64,000 nucleotides of DNA from Pseudomonadota bacterium (GTDB taxonomy: Bacteria > Pseudomonadota > Alphaproteobacteria > Geminicoccales > Geminicoccaceae): contig JAUQQO010000010.1 of assembly GCA_030549795.1 (NCBI GenBank), positions 124,001 to 188,000 of the forward strand, written 5' to 3'. Shown here one piece after another: positions 8,744 to 16,543 of the stretch. A model generated the notes under the pieces. The model was not told the DNA's origin. It did no database searches and worked only from the letters and a program-made list of their open reading frames with translations. The translations under genes were made by a program, and so were the position numbers. Each line of letters starts with the position of its first letter. Within the stretch, counting starts at the first letter, position 1.

Positions 8744-9702
8744 GGTCCGCTCCCCGCGCGCGCCCGCTCAAGCCGCCGCCCTTCCTGGCGGAAGACGACA
8801 AGGCCGGAAAACACGATCGCCGCGACGCCGAGTGCTGCCCAAGGGTCCGGCCTCTCGCCGAAGACGAGATGGCCCAAGAGGTAGGAGAAGGGCACGGATG
8901 CGTATTTAAATGGCTGCAGATAACCGACTTCGGCGCTGCGGGTGGCGGCGACATAGGTCCAAAAGGCGAGCGTCACGGTCACCGCAGCAGCAAAAGATCC
9001 CAAGACGAAGGCGAGCGTCGGCGGCTGCCATGTCCAGGGCGCGGCAACAGCACCGAAGAGCACGAGCGCGAGGGTGGTGGAGACAACCACCGTGCGGTTG
9101 TCGATGCTCGCCGGCAGCCGGCGGACGAGGAGATCGCGGCCGGCGATGCACACCGCGGCGGCGAGCGGTAAGAGCGCATCCGCGCCATGACCACCGAAGC
9201 CGGGGCGGAGCACGAGCAGCACGCCCGCAAAACCCACCACCACCGCCATCCAGCGCGCCGGGCCCACCCGTTCGCCGAGCAAAGGTCCGGCAAGCGCGGT
9301 CAAGAGCAAAGGTGAAGTGAACAAGAGCGCGACCGCATCGCCGAGCGGCAAGCGGGCGAGCGCGAGGAAGAAGAAGGCGGTCACCCCGACCTCGAAGAGG
9401 CTGCGGGCGAGCAACAGCGGATGGAACAGCCCGCGCGGAAGGACGGGCTGATCGCGTCGGCGGAGGAGCGCGAGCAACAGAAGACAGAACAGCGAGCGGA
9501 TCAAGATGAGCTCAGTGATCGGGAAGTCCTGCGCGAGCGCCTTCACGAGCGCATCGCCGAGCGCGAAGAAGAGCGAGGAGGCGAGCACGAGCGCGCTTGC
9601 GCGCACATTGGCCGAGGCGAACAAGGTTGGCTGGCGCACGAGGCCGACCGGCTGCGGTGGGTTGAGCAAGCGCGCGCGAGCCTGCCCGAGCGCGTCGTGC
9701 AA
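8740..9702 (-). CDS. EamA/DMT-family transporter (first of pair)
   Basis: A 320-residue membrane protein of the same ten-helix EamA type as its downstream neighbour, with the first-repeat motif FALGDALVKALAQDFPITEL and the second-repeat motif PFKYASVPFSYLLG. The protein as listed begins at a TTG and has about 32 polar residues before the first helix. A GTG just before the helix (residue 33) could be the true start. It is divergent from the DUF3179 gene and heads a two-gene operon of paralogous transporters. Confidence 0.8.
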   Translation of the reverse strand: MHDALGQARARLLNPPQPVGLVRQPTLFASANVRASALVLASSLFFALGDALVKALAQDFPITELILIRSLFCLLLLALLRRRDQPVLPRGLFHPLLLARSLFEVGVTAFFFLALARLPLGDAVALLFTSPLLLTALAGPLLGERVGPARWMAVVVGFAGVLLVLRPGFGGHGADALLPLAAAVCIAGRDLLVRRLPASIDNRTVVVSTTLALVLFGAVAAPWTWQPPTLAFVLGSFAAAVTVTLAFWTYVAATRSAEVGYLQPFKYASVPFSYLLGHLVFGERPDPWAALGVAAIVFSGLVVFRQEGRRLERARAGSGP

Positions 9703-9786
9703 CGGAAGCGCGCTCCTGCCGGGCGGCCTTGCGATGGGGCGAAGGGCGGCCTAGCGATCGCGCAGACAAGACGGGGAGGCGACGGG

Positions 9787-10791
9787 ATGTGCCCTCGGGG
9801 AAGCGGTCATTGGCGGCGGCGCGCGTTCGCCCTTGCCCTTTCAGCCGCGTGGGCGGCTGCGAAGTCGGCTGCGGCGCAGGCGGAAGTGCCCGCAAGCTGG
9901 CGAAAGGAATGGCCGCGCACCGACTTCAGCCGTTCGCTTTTAAGTCTTGCCGAGATCCGCGACGGCGGCCCGCCCAAGGACGGCATTCCGCCCATCGATC
10001 GCCCGCTCTTCGTGCCGGTTGCGAGCCCGCCTGCCCTCGATCCGCAGGAGCCCGTGCTCGGCTTTGAGATCGATGGCGATCTGCGCGCCTATCCGCTGCG
10101 CTACTTGATGTGGCACGAAATCGTGAACGACGTGGTGGGCGAGGTGCCGGTGGCGATCACCTATAGCCCCTTGTGCAATACCGGCATCGTCTTCGATCGG
10201 CGCGTGGACGGCCGTCCTCTTCTCTTCGGCAGCACCGGCAAGCTGCGCAACGCCAATTCGATCCTTTACGATCGCGCAAGCGAGAGCTGGTGGCAGCAGT
10301 ACACCGGCAGCGCGATCGTGGGCGCACGCGCGGGCACGAAGCTCGCCATGTTGCCCTGCCGGCTCGAGAGCTGGGCCGAGTTCGCCGCCCGCGCGCCCGA
10401 GGGCAAGGTGCTCGTGCCCGAGAACCGCAGGTTCCGCCCCTATGGCTTCAACCCCTACCCCGGCTACGACAGCGGTCAGATCCCGCTCGCCTACGCGGGA
10501 CCGATGCCGGAGGGCATCGCTCCCCTCGCGCGGGTGGTGGTCGTAGGCGAACAGGCGTGGGCTCTCGCTTCGCTGCGCGCGCGCGGCCGCATCGAGACAG
10601 ACGATCTGCTCTTGAGCTGGCATCCCGGCCAGCGCTCGGCGCTCGACGCCCAGCGCCTCGTCGACAGCCGCGAGGTCGGCTCGGTACGGGTGCAGCGCAA
10701 GAAGGGCTCGAAACGCGAAGACGTCGTTCACTTCGTGACCTTTGCCTTCGTCTTCAAGGCCTTCTCGCCCGAGGGCCAGATCTGGAGCTGA
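9787..10791 (+). CDS. DUF3179 domain-containing secreted protein
   Basis: A 334-residue protein with an N-terminal signal peptide (basic start, hydrophobic Ala-rich core, cleavage near AAAQAEV). The body carries the DUF3179 signatures YLMWHEIVNDVVG, ITYSPLCNTGIVFDR and FNPYPGYD. The family's function is unknown to me; it is exported. The start is fixed by a strong ribosome-binding site GGGGAGG at 9773-9779. The frame remains open upstream to 9421, but that part only mirrors the opposite-strand transporter. It ends at a hairpin before the convergent amino acid transporter operon. Confidence 0.85.
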   Translation: MCPRGSGHWRRRAFALALSAAWAAAKSAAAQAEVPASWRKEWPRTDFSRSLLSLAEIRDGGPPKDGIPPIDRPLFVPVASPPALDPQEPVLGFEIDGDLRAYPLRYLMWHEIVNDVVGEVPVAITYSPLCNTGIVFDRRVDGRPLLFGSTGKLRNANSILYDRASESWWQQYTGSAIVGARAGTKLAMLPCRLESWAEFAARAPEGKVLVPENRRFRPYGFNPYPGYDSGQIPLAYAGPMPEGIAPLARVVVVGEQAWALASLRARGRIETDDLLLSWHPGQRSALDAQRLVDSREVGSVRVQRKKGSKREDVVHFVTFAFVFKAFSPEGQIWS

Positions 10792-10792
10792 T

Positions 10793-10815
10793 CCGCGCGC
10801 TTTTTGGGCGCGCGG
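10793..10815. terminator. hairpin between convergent genes
   Basis: CCGCGCGC, loop TTTTTGG, GCGCGCGG: a perfect 8-bp GC stem between the stops of the DUF3179 gene (plus) and hisM (minus). It may end transcription from both sides, though there is no clear T-tract after the stem on either strand. Confidence 0.35.
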
Positions 10816-10831
10816 CGCGCTCAATACCACA

Positions 10832-11527
10832 TCAGGACAGGTGCGGGCGCAGATGTGCGTGCCAGCGGCGCTCGAGGAGCCGGATGAGACCCGTGATCGC
10901 AAAGGTCAGCGCCATGTAGAAGGCAGCAGCGGTAAGAAACGCCTCGTAAGGGCTGTAATAGCGCGCGTTGACGATGCGTGCGGCAGCGGTGAGATCGACG
11001 ATCGTCACCGTGCTCGCCACCGCACTGCCGTGCAGCATGAAGATGATCTCGTTGCCGTAAGCCGGAAGCGCCCGGCGGAAAGCGGAAGGAAGCAGGATGC
11101 GGCGAAAGATCAGCGCGCGCGACATGCCGAGCGCCCGCGCCGCCTCGATTTCTCCTTTAGGGGTCGCCGCGATCGCCCCGCGCAAGATCTCCGCCGTATA
11201 GGCGGCGGTATTGAGGGTGAAGGCGAGTAGCGCGCAGAACCAGGCCTGGGAGAGAAGCGGCCAGAGCGCGCTGTTGCGGATCCACGCGAACTGACCGGCA
11301 CCATAGTAGATCATGAAGAGCTGCACGAGCAGCGGCGTGCCGCGGAAGAAATAGGTGTAGAGAAAGACGGGACCATTGATGAGCGGATTGCGGCTGGTGC
11401 GCGCCACCGCCAAGGGCACCGCGAGCACGAGGCCAAAAGCAAGTGCCGTGAAGGTAAGCCAGAGCGTGGTCCAGGTACCCCGCAGGTAGAGCGGTAGATT
11501 ATCCCAGACGATTTCGACGTCGATCAT
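10832..11527 (-). CDS. hisM: polar amino acid ABC transporter permease, HisM type
   Basis: A 231-residue inner-membrane permease that pairs with HisQ to form the channel of a histidine/lysine/arginine-type importer. It follows the HisM pattern closely: FTYIFRGTPL appears here as LYTYFFRGTPLLVQLFMIYY, and the cytoplasmic coupling loop is GEIEAARALGMS. About five helices are visible. The ATG start overlaps the hisQ stop by 4 bases. It is the last gene of a five-gene minus-strand operon and ends at the hairpin at 10793-10815. Confidence 0.9.
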   Translation of the reverse strand: MIDVEIVWDNLPLYLRGTWTTLWLTFTALAFGLVLAVPLAVARTSRNPLINGPVFLYTYFFRGTPLLVQLFMIYYGAGQFAWIRNSALWPLLSQAWFCALLAFTLNTAAYTAEILRGAIAATPKGEIEAARALGMSRALIFRRILLPSAFRRALPAYGNEIIFMLHGSAVASTVTIVDLTAAARIVNARYYSPYEAFLTAAAFYMALTFAITGLIRLLERRWHAHLRPHLS

Positions 11528-12213
11528 GGGCCGCGCCCCTCCCCGCGCCGCGCCCAGCGTTCGGCCGCCGCCAACAGCAACGTCGAAACGGTGGTGAGCG
11601 CCAAGAAGACGAGGGCAACAGCAAAGTAGAATGTGAAGGGCTGCCGCGTCGCCCCAGCGGCGAGCGCCGCTTTGCGCACCATGTCCTCGAGCCCGATGAC
11701 CGAGAGCAGCGCGGTGGCCTTCAACAACACGAGCCAATTGTTCCCGACGCCGGGCAGCGCGTGCCTGAGCATCTGCGGTATGAGGATGCGGCGCAGGACG
11801 AGCAGCGGACCCATGCCGAAGGCGCGCGCCGCCTCGAGCTGACCTTTGGGTACCGCCAAGATGGCGCCGCGGAAGGTCTCCGCCATATAGGCGCCGTAGA
11901 TGAAGCCGAGGGTGAGCACACCGGCCGCAAACGGCCCGACATCGACGTGCCCCCAGCCCATTTGCGCCGCGAGCTCGTTCATGAGCATCTGCCCGCCGAA
12001 GAAGACGAGCAGCATGAGCACGAGCTCGGGCACGCCGCGGATGAGCGTGGTGTAGGCGGCGGCGAGTAGACGCAGCGGCCGAAGCGGAGCGAGCTTGGCC
12101 AAAGCGCCCAAAAGCCCGAAGAGCAAAGAGAGGACTAAGGAGGCGAGCGCCGCCTCGATGGTGAGCACGGCTCCTTCGAGGATGGCGGGACCGTAGCCCT
12201 TGAGATCGAGCAA
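11524..12213 (-). CDS. hisQ: polar amino acid ABC transporter permease, HisQ type
   Basis: A 229-residue permease that aligns by eye with HisQ from its first residues (ILEGAVLTIEAALASLVLS, TTLIRGVPELVLMLLVFFG) to the coupling loop GQLEAARAFGMG. It forms the membrane channel with HisM. The listed start is TTG at 12213, which gives the HisQ-like N-terminus; the ribosome-binding site is weak. It lies 21 bases after the first binding-protein gene, inside the operon. Confidence 0.9.
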   Translation of the reverse strand: MLDLKGYGPAILEGAVLTIEAALASLVLSLLFGLLGALAKLAPLRPLRLLAAAYTTLIRGVPELVLMLLVFFGGQMLMNELAAQMGWGHVDVGPFAAGVLTLGFIYGAYMAETFRGAILAVPKGQLEAARAFGMGPLLVLRRILIPQMLRHALPGVGNNWLVLLKATALLSVIGLEDMVRKAALAAGATRQPFTFYFAVALVFLALTTVSTLLLAAAERWARRGEGRGP

Positions 12214-12234
12214 GGGAAAGCCGGCCCCGCCGCC

Positions 12235-13014
12235 TCAACCACCGTAGATGTCGAAGTCGAAGTACTTTTTGGCGATGGCGTCGTAGGTACCGTCGGCACG
12301 GATCGCCTTGATCGCCTCGTTTAGAAGTTTTTTGAGATCTTGATCTTCTTTGCGCACGGCGATGCCGGCGCCTTCACCGAACCAGCGCGGATCGCGCAGC
12401 TCGGGCCCCACGAACTCGAAGTCCTTGCCCTGCTCGGTCTTCAACAACCCTTCAAGCAGAGCGATCGAATCGGCGAGCAAGAGATCGAGCCGGCCGGCGA
12501 GCATGTCCAGATTGGCTTCGTCCTGTGTGCCGTAGCGCACGATCTCGACCACATCACCATAGTTGTCGGTGAGATAATTGTCGTGGATGGTCGCGCGCTG
12601 CACGCCCACCTTTTTGCCCTTGAGCCCCTCCTTGGTGATCTCGATTCCCGAGCCCTTCTTGCGCACGAAGCGCGCCGGCGTTTGATAATATTTGTCGGTG
12701 AAATCGACCCGCTTCTTGCGCTCTTCGGTGATCGACATCGAGGCGACGATGGCATCGAACTTCTTGGCCAAGAGCGCCGGGATCATGCCGTCCCAGTCCT
12801 GCAGGACGAGCTCGCATTCCGCCCCGATCTTGGCGCACAGCGCATAGGCGATGTCGATGTCGAAGCCCTTGAGCTTGCCGTCCGGGCCGACCTCGGAAAA
12901 GGGCGGATAGGCGCCTTCGACGCCGATGCGGATCTTCTTCCATTCGCGGGCCTCGAGCGCCCCGACGGCGAGCATGGCGAAGGTCGTCGCGACCAGAAAC
13001 GAACGGCGGATCAT
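12235..13014 (-). CDS. amino acid ABC transporter substrate-binding protein (HisJ/ArgT type)
   Basis: A 259-residue periplasmic binding protein of the HisJ/ArgT family. A signal peptide (MIRRSFLV followed by a hydrophobic run) precedes the mature IRIGVEGAYPPFSE, which holds ligand-contact residues, then GFDIDIAYALCAKIG and MSITEERKKRVDFTDKYYQT. The start is set by GGGGAGG just upstream of the ATG at 13014; an in-frame extension to 13074 is unlikely. It is the second of two tandem paralogous binding proteins sharing one membrane complex. Confidence 0.9.
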   Translation of the reverse strand: MIRRSFLVATTFAMLAVGALEAREWKKIRIGVEGAYPPFSEVGPDGKLKGFDIDIAYALCAKIGAECELVLQDWDGMIPALLAKKFDAIVASMSITEERKKRVDFTDKYYQTPARFVRKKGSGIEITKEGLKGKKVGVQRATIHDNYLTDNYGDVVEIVRYGTQDEANLDMLAGRLDLLLADSIALLEGLLKTEQGKDFEFVGPELRDPRWFGEGAGIAVRKEDQDLKKLLNEAIKAIRADGTYDAIAKKYFDFDIYGG

Positions 13015-13082
13015 CGTAAGCCTCCCCGAGCAGCTTTCGAACCGGCGCAGGTGCACGCCGCGCACGTCCATCACGCTCAGCC

Positions 13083-14048
13083 TCAGCGCGGATCGACGTC
13101 GAAGCCGAAATAGGCCTTGGCGATGCGCGCGTGCTCGCCTTTGGCCTTAAGACGCTCGAGCGCGGCATCCAGCTTGGCAAGCAGCTCGCGGTTGCCCTTG
13201 CGCACCACGATTCCCGCTCCGTAGCCGAACCAGCGCGCATCCGTAAACGCCGGTCCGCACAGCTCGAACAAGGCCTTGTCCTTGCCCTCGAGCACGGCGC
13301 GCTGGAGTGCGAGCGAGTCGGCGAGCACGAGATCGATTCTTCCTTCTTTGAGCGCCGCAAGCGCCTGCGGCAGGGTCTCAAAGCGCACGATCTGCGCCTC
13401 GTTTGCAAAGCGAAGGGTGGCGAATTCGTCGTAGGTGGTCGACGCCTGCACGCCGATGCGGCGTCCGCGCAGCCGTTCCGGATCCACTCCGCTTCCCGTG
13501 CGCCTCAGAAAGCGTCCCGGACTGTGGAAATATTTCTGGGTGAAATCGGCGGTTTGTCGACGCGTATCGGTGATCGACACCGAAGCGACGATCGCATCGA
13601 CCTCGTTCCAGAGCCTGAGATCTTCCCCGATCACGGCGTCTTGAATGACCGCCCACGGACGCTGCACGAACTGACAGCGCATCGCGAGCTCGGCACACAG
13701 CGCATTGGCGATGTCGATGTCGAAACCTTTGAGCCGTCCCTTGCCGTCGACCTCGCTGAAAGGCGGATAGGCTCCTTCTACCGCCACCCGCAGCACGGGC
13801 CCAGAGGGCAAAGGAGCGCTGGGCTGGACCGCCGCTTGGCGCACCGGCTTTTGACCCTTGGCATTCTCCTTGGCCTGCTTGGGGGGCGTGGCCTTGGCCC
13901 GGGCAGCCTGCTCCGCCCCGCTCGCGCGGCTTGAGACCGGTGTCGCCTTTTCGGTCGTCCGCTTGGATGCATCGGCGCCCACCGTCGCCGCAGGGGCAAG
14001 CGCAACAGAGAGGAGGACCGCCAGGGCCATGAAACGAGCACGGCACAT
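13083..14048 (-). CDS. amino acid ABC transporter substrate-binding protein with long linker
   Basis: A 321-residue paralogue of the next gene, with the same core motifs (LRVAVEGAYPPFSE, GFDIDIANALCAEL, SITDTRRQTADFTQKYF). Between the signal peptide and the core there is an unusual stretch of about 60 residues rich in Lys, Ala, Pro and Gln (roughly residues 25-85), likely an extended tether. The pair recalls enteric argT-hisJ, where two binding proteins of different specificity use one permease; that specificity split is inference. The start at 14048 has GCGGAG upstream. Confidence 0.85.
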   Translation of the reverse strand: MCRARFMALAVLLSVALAPAATVGADASKRTTEKATPVSSRASGAEQAARAKATPPKQAKENAKGQKPVRQAAVQPSAPLPSGPVLRVAVEGAYPPFSEVDGKGRLKGFDIDIANALCAELAMRCQFVQRPWAVIQDAVIGEDLRLWNEVDAIVASVSITDTRRQTADFTQKYFHSPGRFLRRTGSGVDPERLRGRRIGVQASTTYDEFATLRFANEAQIVRFETLPQALAALKEGRIDLVLADSLALQRAVLEGKDKALFELCGPAFTDARWFGYGAGIVVRKGNRELLAKLDAALERLKAKGEHARIAKAYFGFDVDPR

Positions 14049-14082
14049 CGCGAAGGCTCCGCTCAACCGTCGCGGTTCCTTT

Positions 14083-14901
14083 CTATCCCGTGGACGCTGC
14101 GTCAAGAGCGGCGAGCCCGCGCGCGCGGGCACTGTGACCGGCAAGGAACCGGCGCAGGCGCTGCGAGCGCGGGCCAGCGAGCACTTCGGCCGCCGGACCG
14201 CGCTCCTCGATCCGGCCCTCGTGCAGGAACACCACCTCGCTCGCCACTTCCGCCGCGAAACCGATCTCGTGGGTGACGACCACCATGGTGCGCCCTTCGC
14301 GGGCGAGATCGCGCATCACCTTGAGCACTTCACCTACGAGTTCGGGATCGAGCGCACTCGTCGGCTCGTCGAAGAGCAGCACCGCCGGCTCCATGGCGAG
14401 CGCGCGGGCGATTGCCGCGCGCTGCTGCTGACCGCCCGAGAGCTGCGCGGGGAACTGGTCGCGCTTGTCGGCGATGCCGACCTTATCGAGCAGCGCGAGC
14501 CCGCGCTCGATCGCTTCCCGCCGCGAGAGGCCGAGAACGTGGATCGGGGCCTCGATCACGTTCTCGAGCACGGTCATATGCGACCACAAGTTGAATTGCT
14601 GGAACACCATACCCAGGCGGGTGCGCGCCCGCTCCACCTGCCGGCGGTCGGCGGGAACAAGGCGGCCGCGCTTGGGGACAAGACGGATCTCTTCGCCGGT
14701 GATGCGGATGCGCCCGGCATCGGGGATCTCGAGGAGGTTGATACAGCGCAACAGCGTGCTCTTACCCGAACCCGACGCACCCAAAAGCGCGATCACGTCG
14801 CCCTTGCGGGCGCAAAGCGAAACGCCTTTGAGAACCTCGGTTGCGCCGAAGGACTTATGAATGTCCTCGACTTCGAGTGCGGGTGCTGCTTCGCCCGACA
14901 T
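14083..14901 (-). CDS. hisP: polar amino acid ABC transporter ATP-binding protein
   Basis: A 272-residue ATPase that powers the HisQ/HisM channel. It has Walker A GASGSGKST (residues 41-49), a Q-loop VFQQFNLWSHMTVLENV, signature LSGGQQQR, Walker B VLLFDEPTSALDPE and the switch His in VVTHEIGFA. The spacing and the insert with RGRLVPADRRQVER match HisP/GlnQ proteins. It is the first gene of the operon (hisP, two binding proteins, hisQ, hisM), with a 34-base gap to the next gene. Confidence 0.93.
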   Translation of the reverse strand: MSGEAAPALEVEDIHKSFGATEVLKGVSLCARKGDVIALLGASGSGKSTLLRCINLLEIPDAGRIRITGEEIRLVPKRGRLVPADRRQVERARTRLGMVFQQFNLWSHMTVLENVIEAPIHVLGLSRREAIERGLALLDKVGIADKRDQFPAQLSGGQQQRAAIARALAMEPAVLLFDEPTSALDPELVGEVLKVMRDLAREGRTMVVVTHEIGFAAEVASEVVFLHEGRIEERGPAAEVLAGPRSQRLRRFLAGHSARARGLAALDAASTG

Positions 14902-14967
14902 GGCCGCGCCCGGATCGCCAAGTCCAGGCTCGAAGCGGCGGACGGCGGTGTCAAGCGGAAAGGTCGC

Positions 14968-16419
14968 TCACTCGGCGGCGATGGCGAGCGGTGCGCGGCC
15001 GCCGAGCGCCCGGTTGACCGCCTCAGCGAAACGCTCATCGAGGCGCGCGAACAGTGCGAGCTCGCGGCGCTGGATGAACTCCGGCACACCCTCAAGAGCG
15101 CGAGCGAGGTTGGCGACCAAACGCGCGCGCGCCTCGCCGCTTAAAGAACGCCAGAAGGCACGCGACTGCACGAAATCGTCCTCGTTCGCGCGCGAACCGC
15201 GCGGGAAGTCGGTCGATGAGGGCGGTTCGCCGTGTTCGGGGCTCGGTACCGGTCCGTCGAAGGAATTGGGCTCGTAGAAGGCGTCCGGGTTCTTGCTGTT
15301 GTTATCGAAAAAGCGCATCGCACCGTCCTTGTGGTAGTGATGCACGGGACAGCGCGGCGCGTTGACCGGCAGCGCCGCATAGTGGGTGCCGATCCGGTAG
15401 CGTTGGGCGTCGGCGTAAAGGAGAATGCGGGCTTCGAGGATCGGATCCGGGCTCGCACCGATGCCGGGGACGAAATTGCCGGGATCGAAGGCGGCCTGCT
15501 CGATCTCGGCAAAGTAATTGTCGGGATTGCGGTCGAGTTCGAGGATGCCGACCTCGAGCCAAGGGCAGAGTTGCTCCGGCCACAGCTTGGTGGGATCGAA
15601 GGGATCAAAAGGCAGTCGCTTCGCTTCGGCTTCGCTTAAGATCTGCACGCACAGCTGCCAGCGCGGGAACTCGCCGCGCTCGATCGCTTCGAAGAGCGCG
15701 CGCGCAAACGCACAGCGATCCTGCGCGATCATCCGCACCGCTTCTTCATCGGTGAAGAAGCGCTGCCCTTGTAGGCTCTTCAAGCGGAACTTGGCCCAGA
15801 AGCGCTCGCCTTTGCGGTTCCACAGCGCGAAGGCGTGAACGCCGAAGCCGTCCATGTACATCGGCGCCCGCGGGATCCCGTGATCGGAAAAAAGCCACAG
15901 CACGGCGTGCAGGGTCTCCGGACAAAGCGAGAAGAAATCCCACATCGCCGTGGGCGAGGGGAGATTGGAGCGCGGATGACGCTTGCGCACGCGCACAAGA
16001 TCCGGGACTTTGGCCGGATCGCGCAGGAAGAACACCGGCAGATTACTGCCGACAAGATCGAAATTTCCCTCTTCGGTGTAGAACTTGACCGCGAAGCCGC
16101 GCAAATCGCGCTCAAGATCCGGCGCCCCGCACGCACCGCTCAAGGCGGAAAAGCGCACCAGGCAGGGCGTGCGCTTGCCCACTTTCGAGAACAGCGCCGC
16201 CCGGGTGAAGGGTGCGAGCTCGCCTGTGACCGTGAAATGGCCGAAAGCCCCACAGCCCACCGCGAAGGCGACGCGCTCGGGAACGCGCTCGCGGTTGAAG
16301 GTGAAGAGCTCCTCTAAGAGCGCGCGATCGCGCCAGAAGGGGACGCCGCTTGCGACGTCGCGGGTTCGCGCGGCTGCGGGTGCGCCTGCCGTGGTGGTGA
16401 GCGTCGGCCGACCAGACAT
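14968..16419 (-). CDS. catalase-family haem protein lacking distal His and Asn
   Basis: A 483-residue protein aligning over its length with monofunctional haem catalases: RERVPERV near the start, RDLRGFAVKFYTEEGNFDLVG, VWDFFSL-like MWDFFSLCPETLH, HMDGFG-like YMDGFGVHAF and the proximal RILLYADAQRYRIG. Proximal Arg331 and Tyr335 (human Arg354/Tyr358) are present. The catalytic distal His (human His75) is Phe52, codon TTC, and the distal Asn (human Asn148) is Ser125. The residue spacing is exactly conserved (73 and 283), so this is substitution, not misalignment. Ordinary catalase chemistry is therefore unlikely. The ATG at 16419 has a strong GGGGGGAGG upstream. It is divergent from oxyR. Confidence 0.9.
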   Translation of the reverse strand: MSGRPTLTTTAGAPAAARTRDVASGVPFWRDRALLEELFTFNRERVPERVAFAVGCGAFGHFTVTGELAPFTRAALFSKVGKRTPCLVRFSALSGACGAPDLERDLRGFAVKFYTEEGNFDLVGSNLPVFFLRDPAKVPDLVRVRKRHPRSNLPSPTAMWDFFSLCPETLHAVLWLFSDHGIPRAPMYMDGFGVHAFALWNRKGERFWAKFRLKSLQGQRFFTDEEAVRMIAQDRCAFARALFEAIERGEFPRWQLCVQILSEAEAKRLPFDPFDPTKLWPEQLCPWLEVGILELDRNPDNYFAEIEQAAFDPGNFVPGIGASPDPILEARILLYADAQRYRIGTHYAALPVNAPRCPVHHYHKDGAMRFFDNNSKNPDAFYEPNSFDGPVPSPEHGEPPSSTDFPRGSRANEDDFVQSRAFWRSLSGEARARLVANLARALEGVPEFIQRRELALFARLDERFAEAVNRALGGRAPLAIAAE

Positions 16420-16506
16420 TCCTCCCCCCTTTACCCCTCGTGCCGCCGACACCGGCGGCGATGCCGCGACAGGCTCTCATTTGCGCGCTTGACGGTTTTC
16501 GGTCAA

Positions 16507-16543
16507 ATCGATTGTTTTTAATCGATCGATAGGGTTCGTCTAT
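16507..16543. promoter_or_regulatory. candidate OxyR-binding site between catalase and oxyR
   Basis: The OxyR pattern is four tetrads ATAG-N7-CTAT-N7-ATAG-N7-CTAT. Here the spacing fits ATCG-N7-TTAA-N7-ATAG-N7-CTAT: the last two tetrads (16529-16532, 16540-16543) are perfect and the first two partial. The last tetrad overlaps the ATG of oxyR. It is the only A/T-rich part of the divergent intergenic region and also contains ATCGAT-N8-ATCGAT. Autoregulation and catalase control are inference. Confidence 0.45.
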
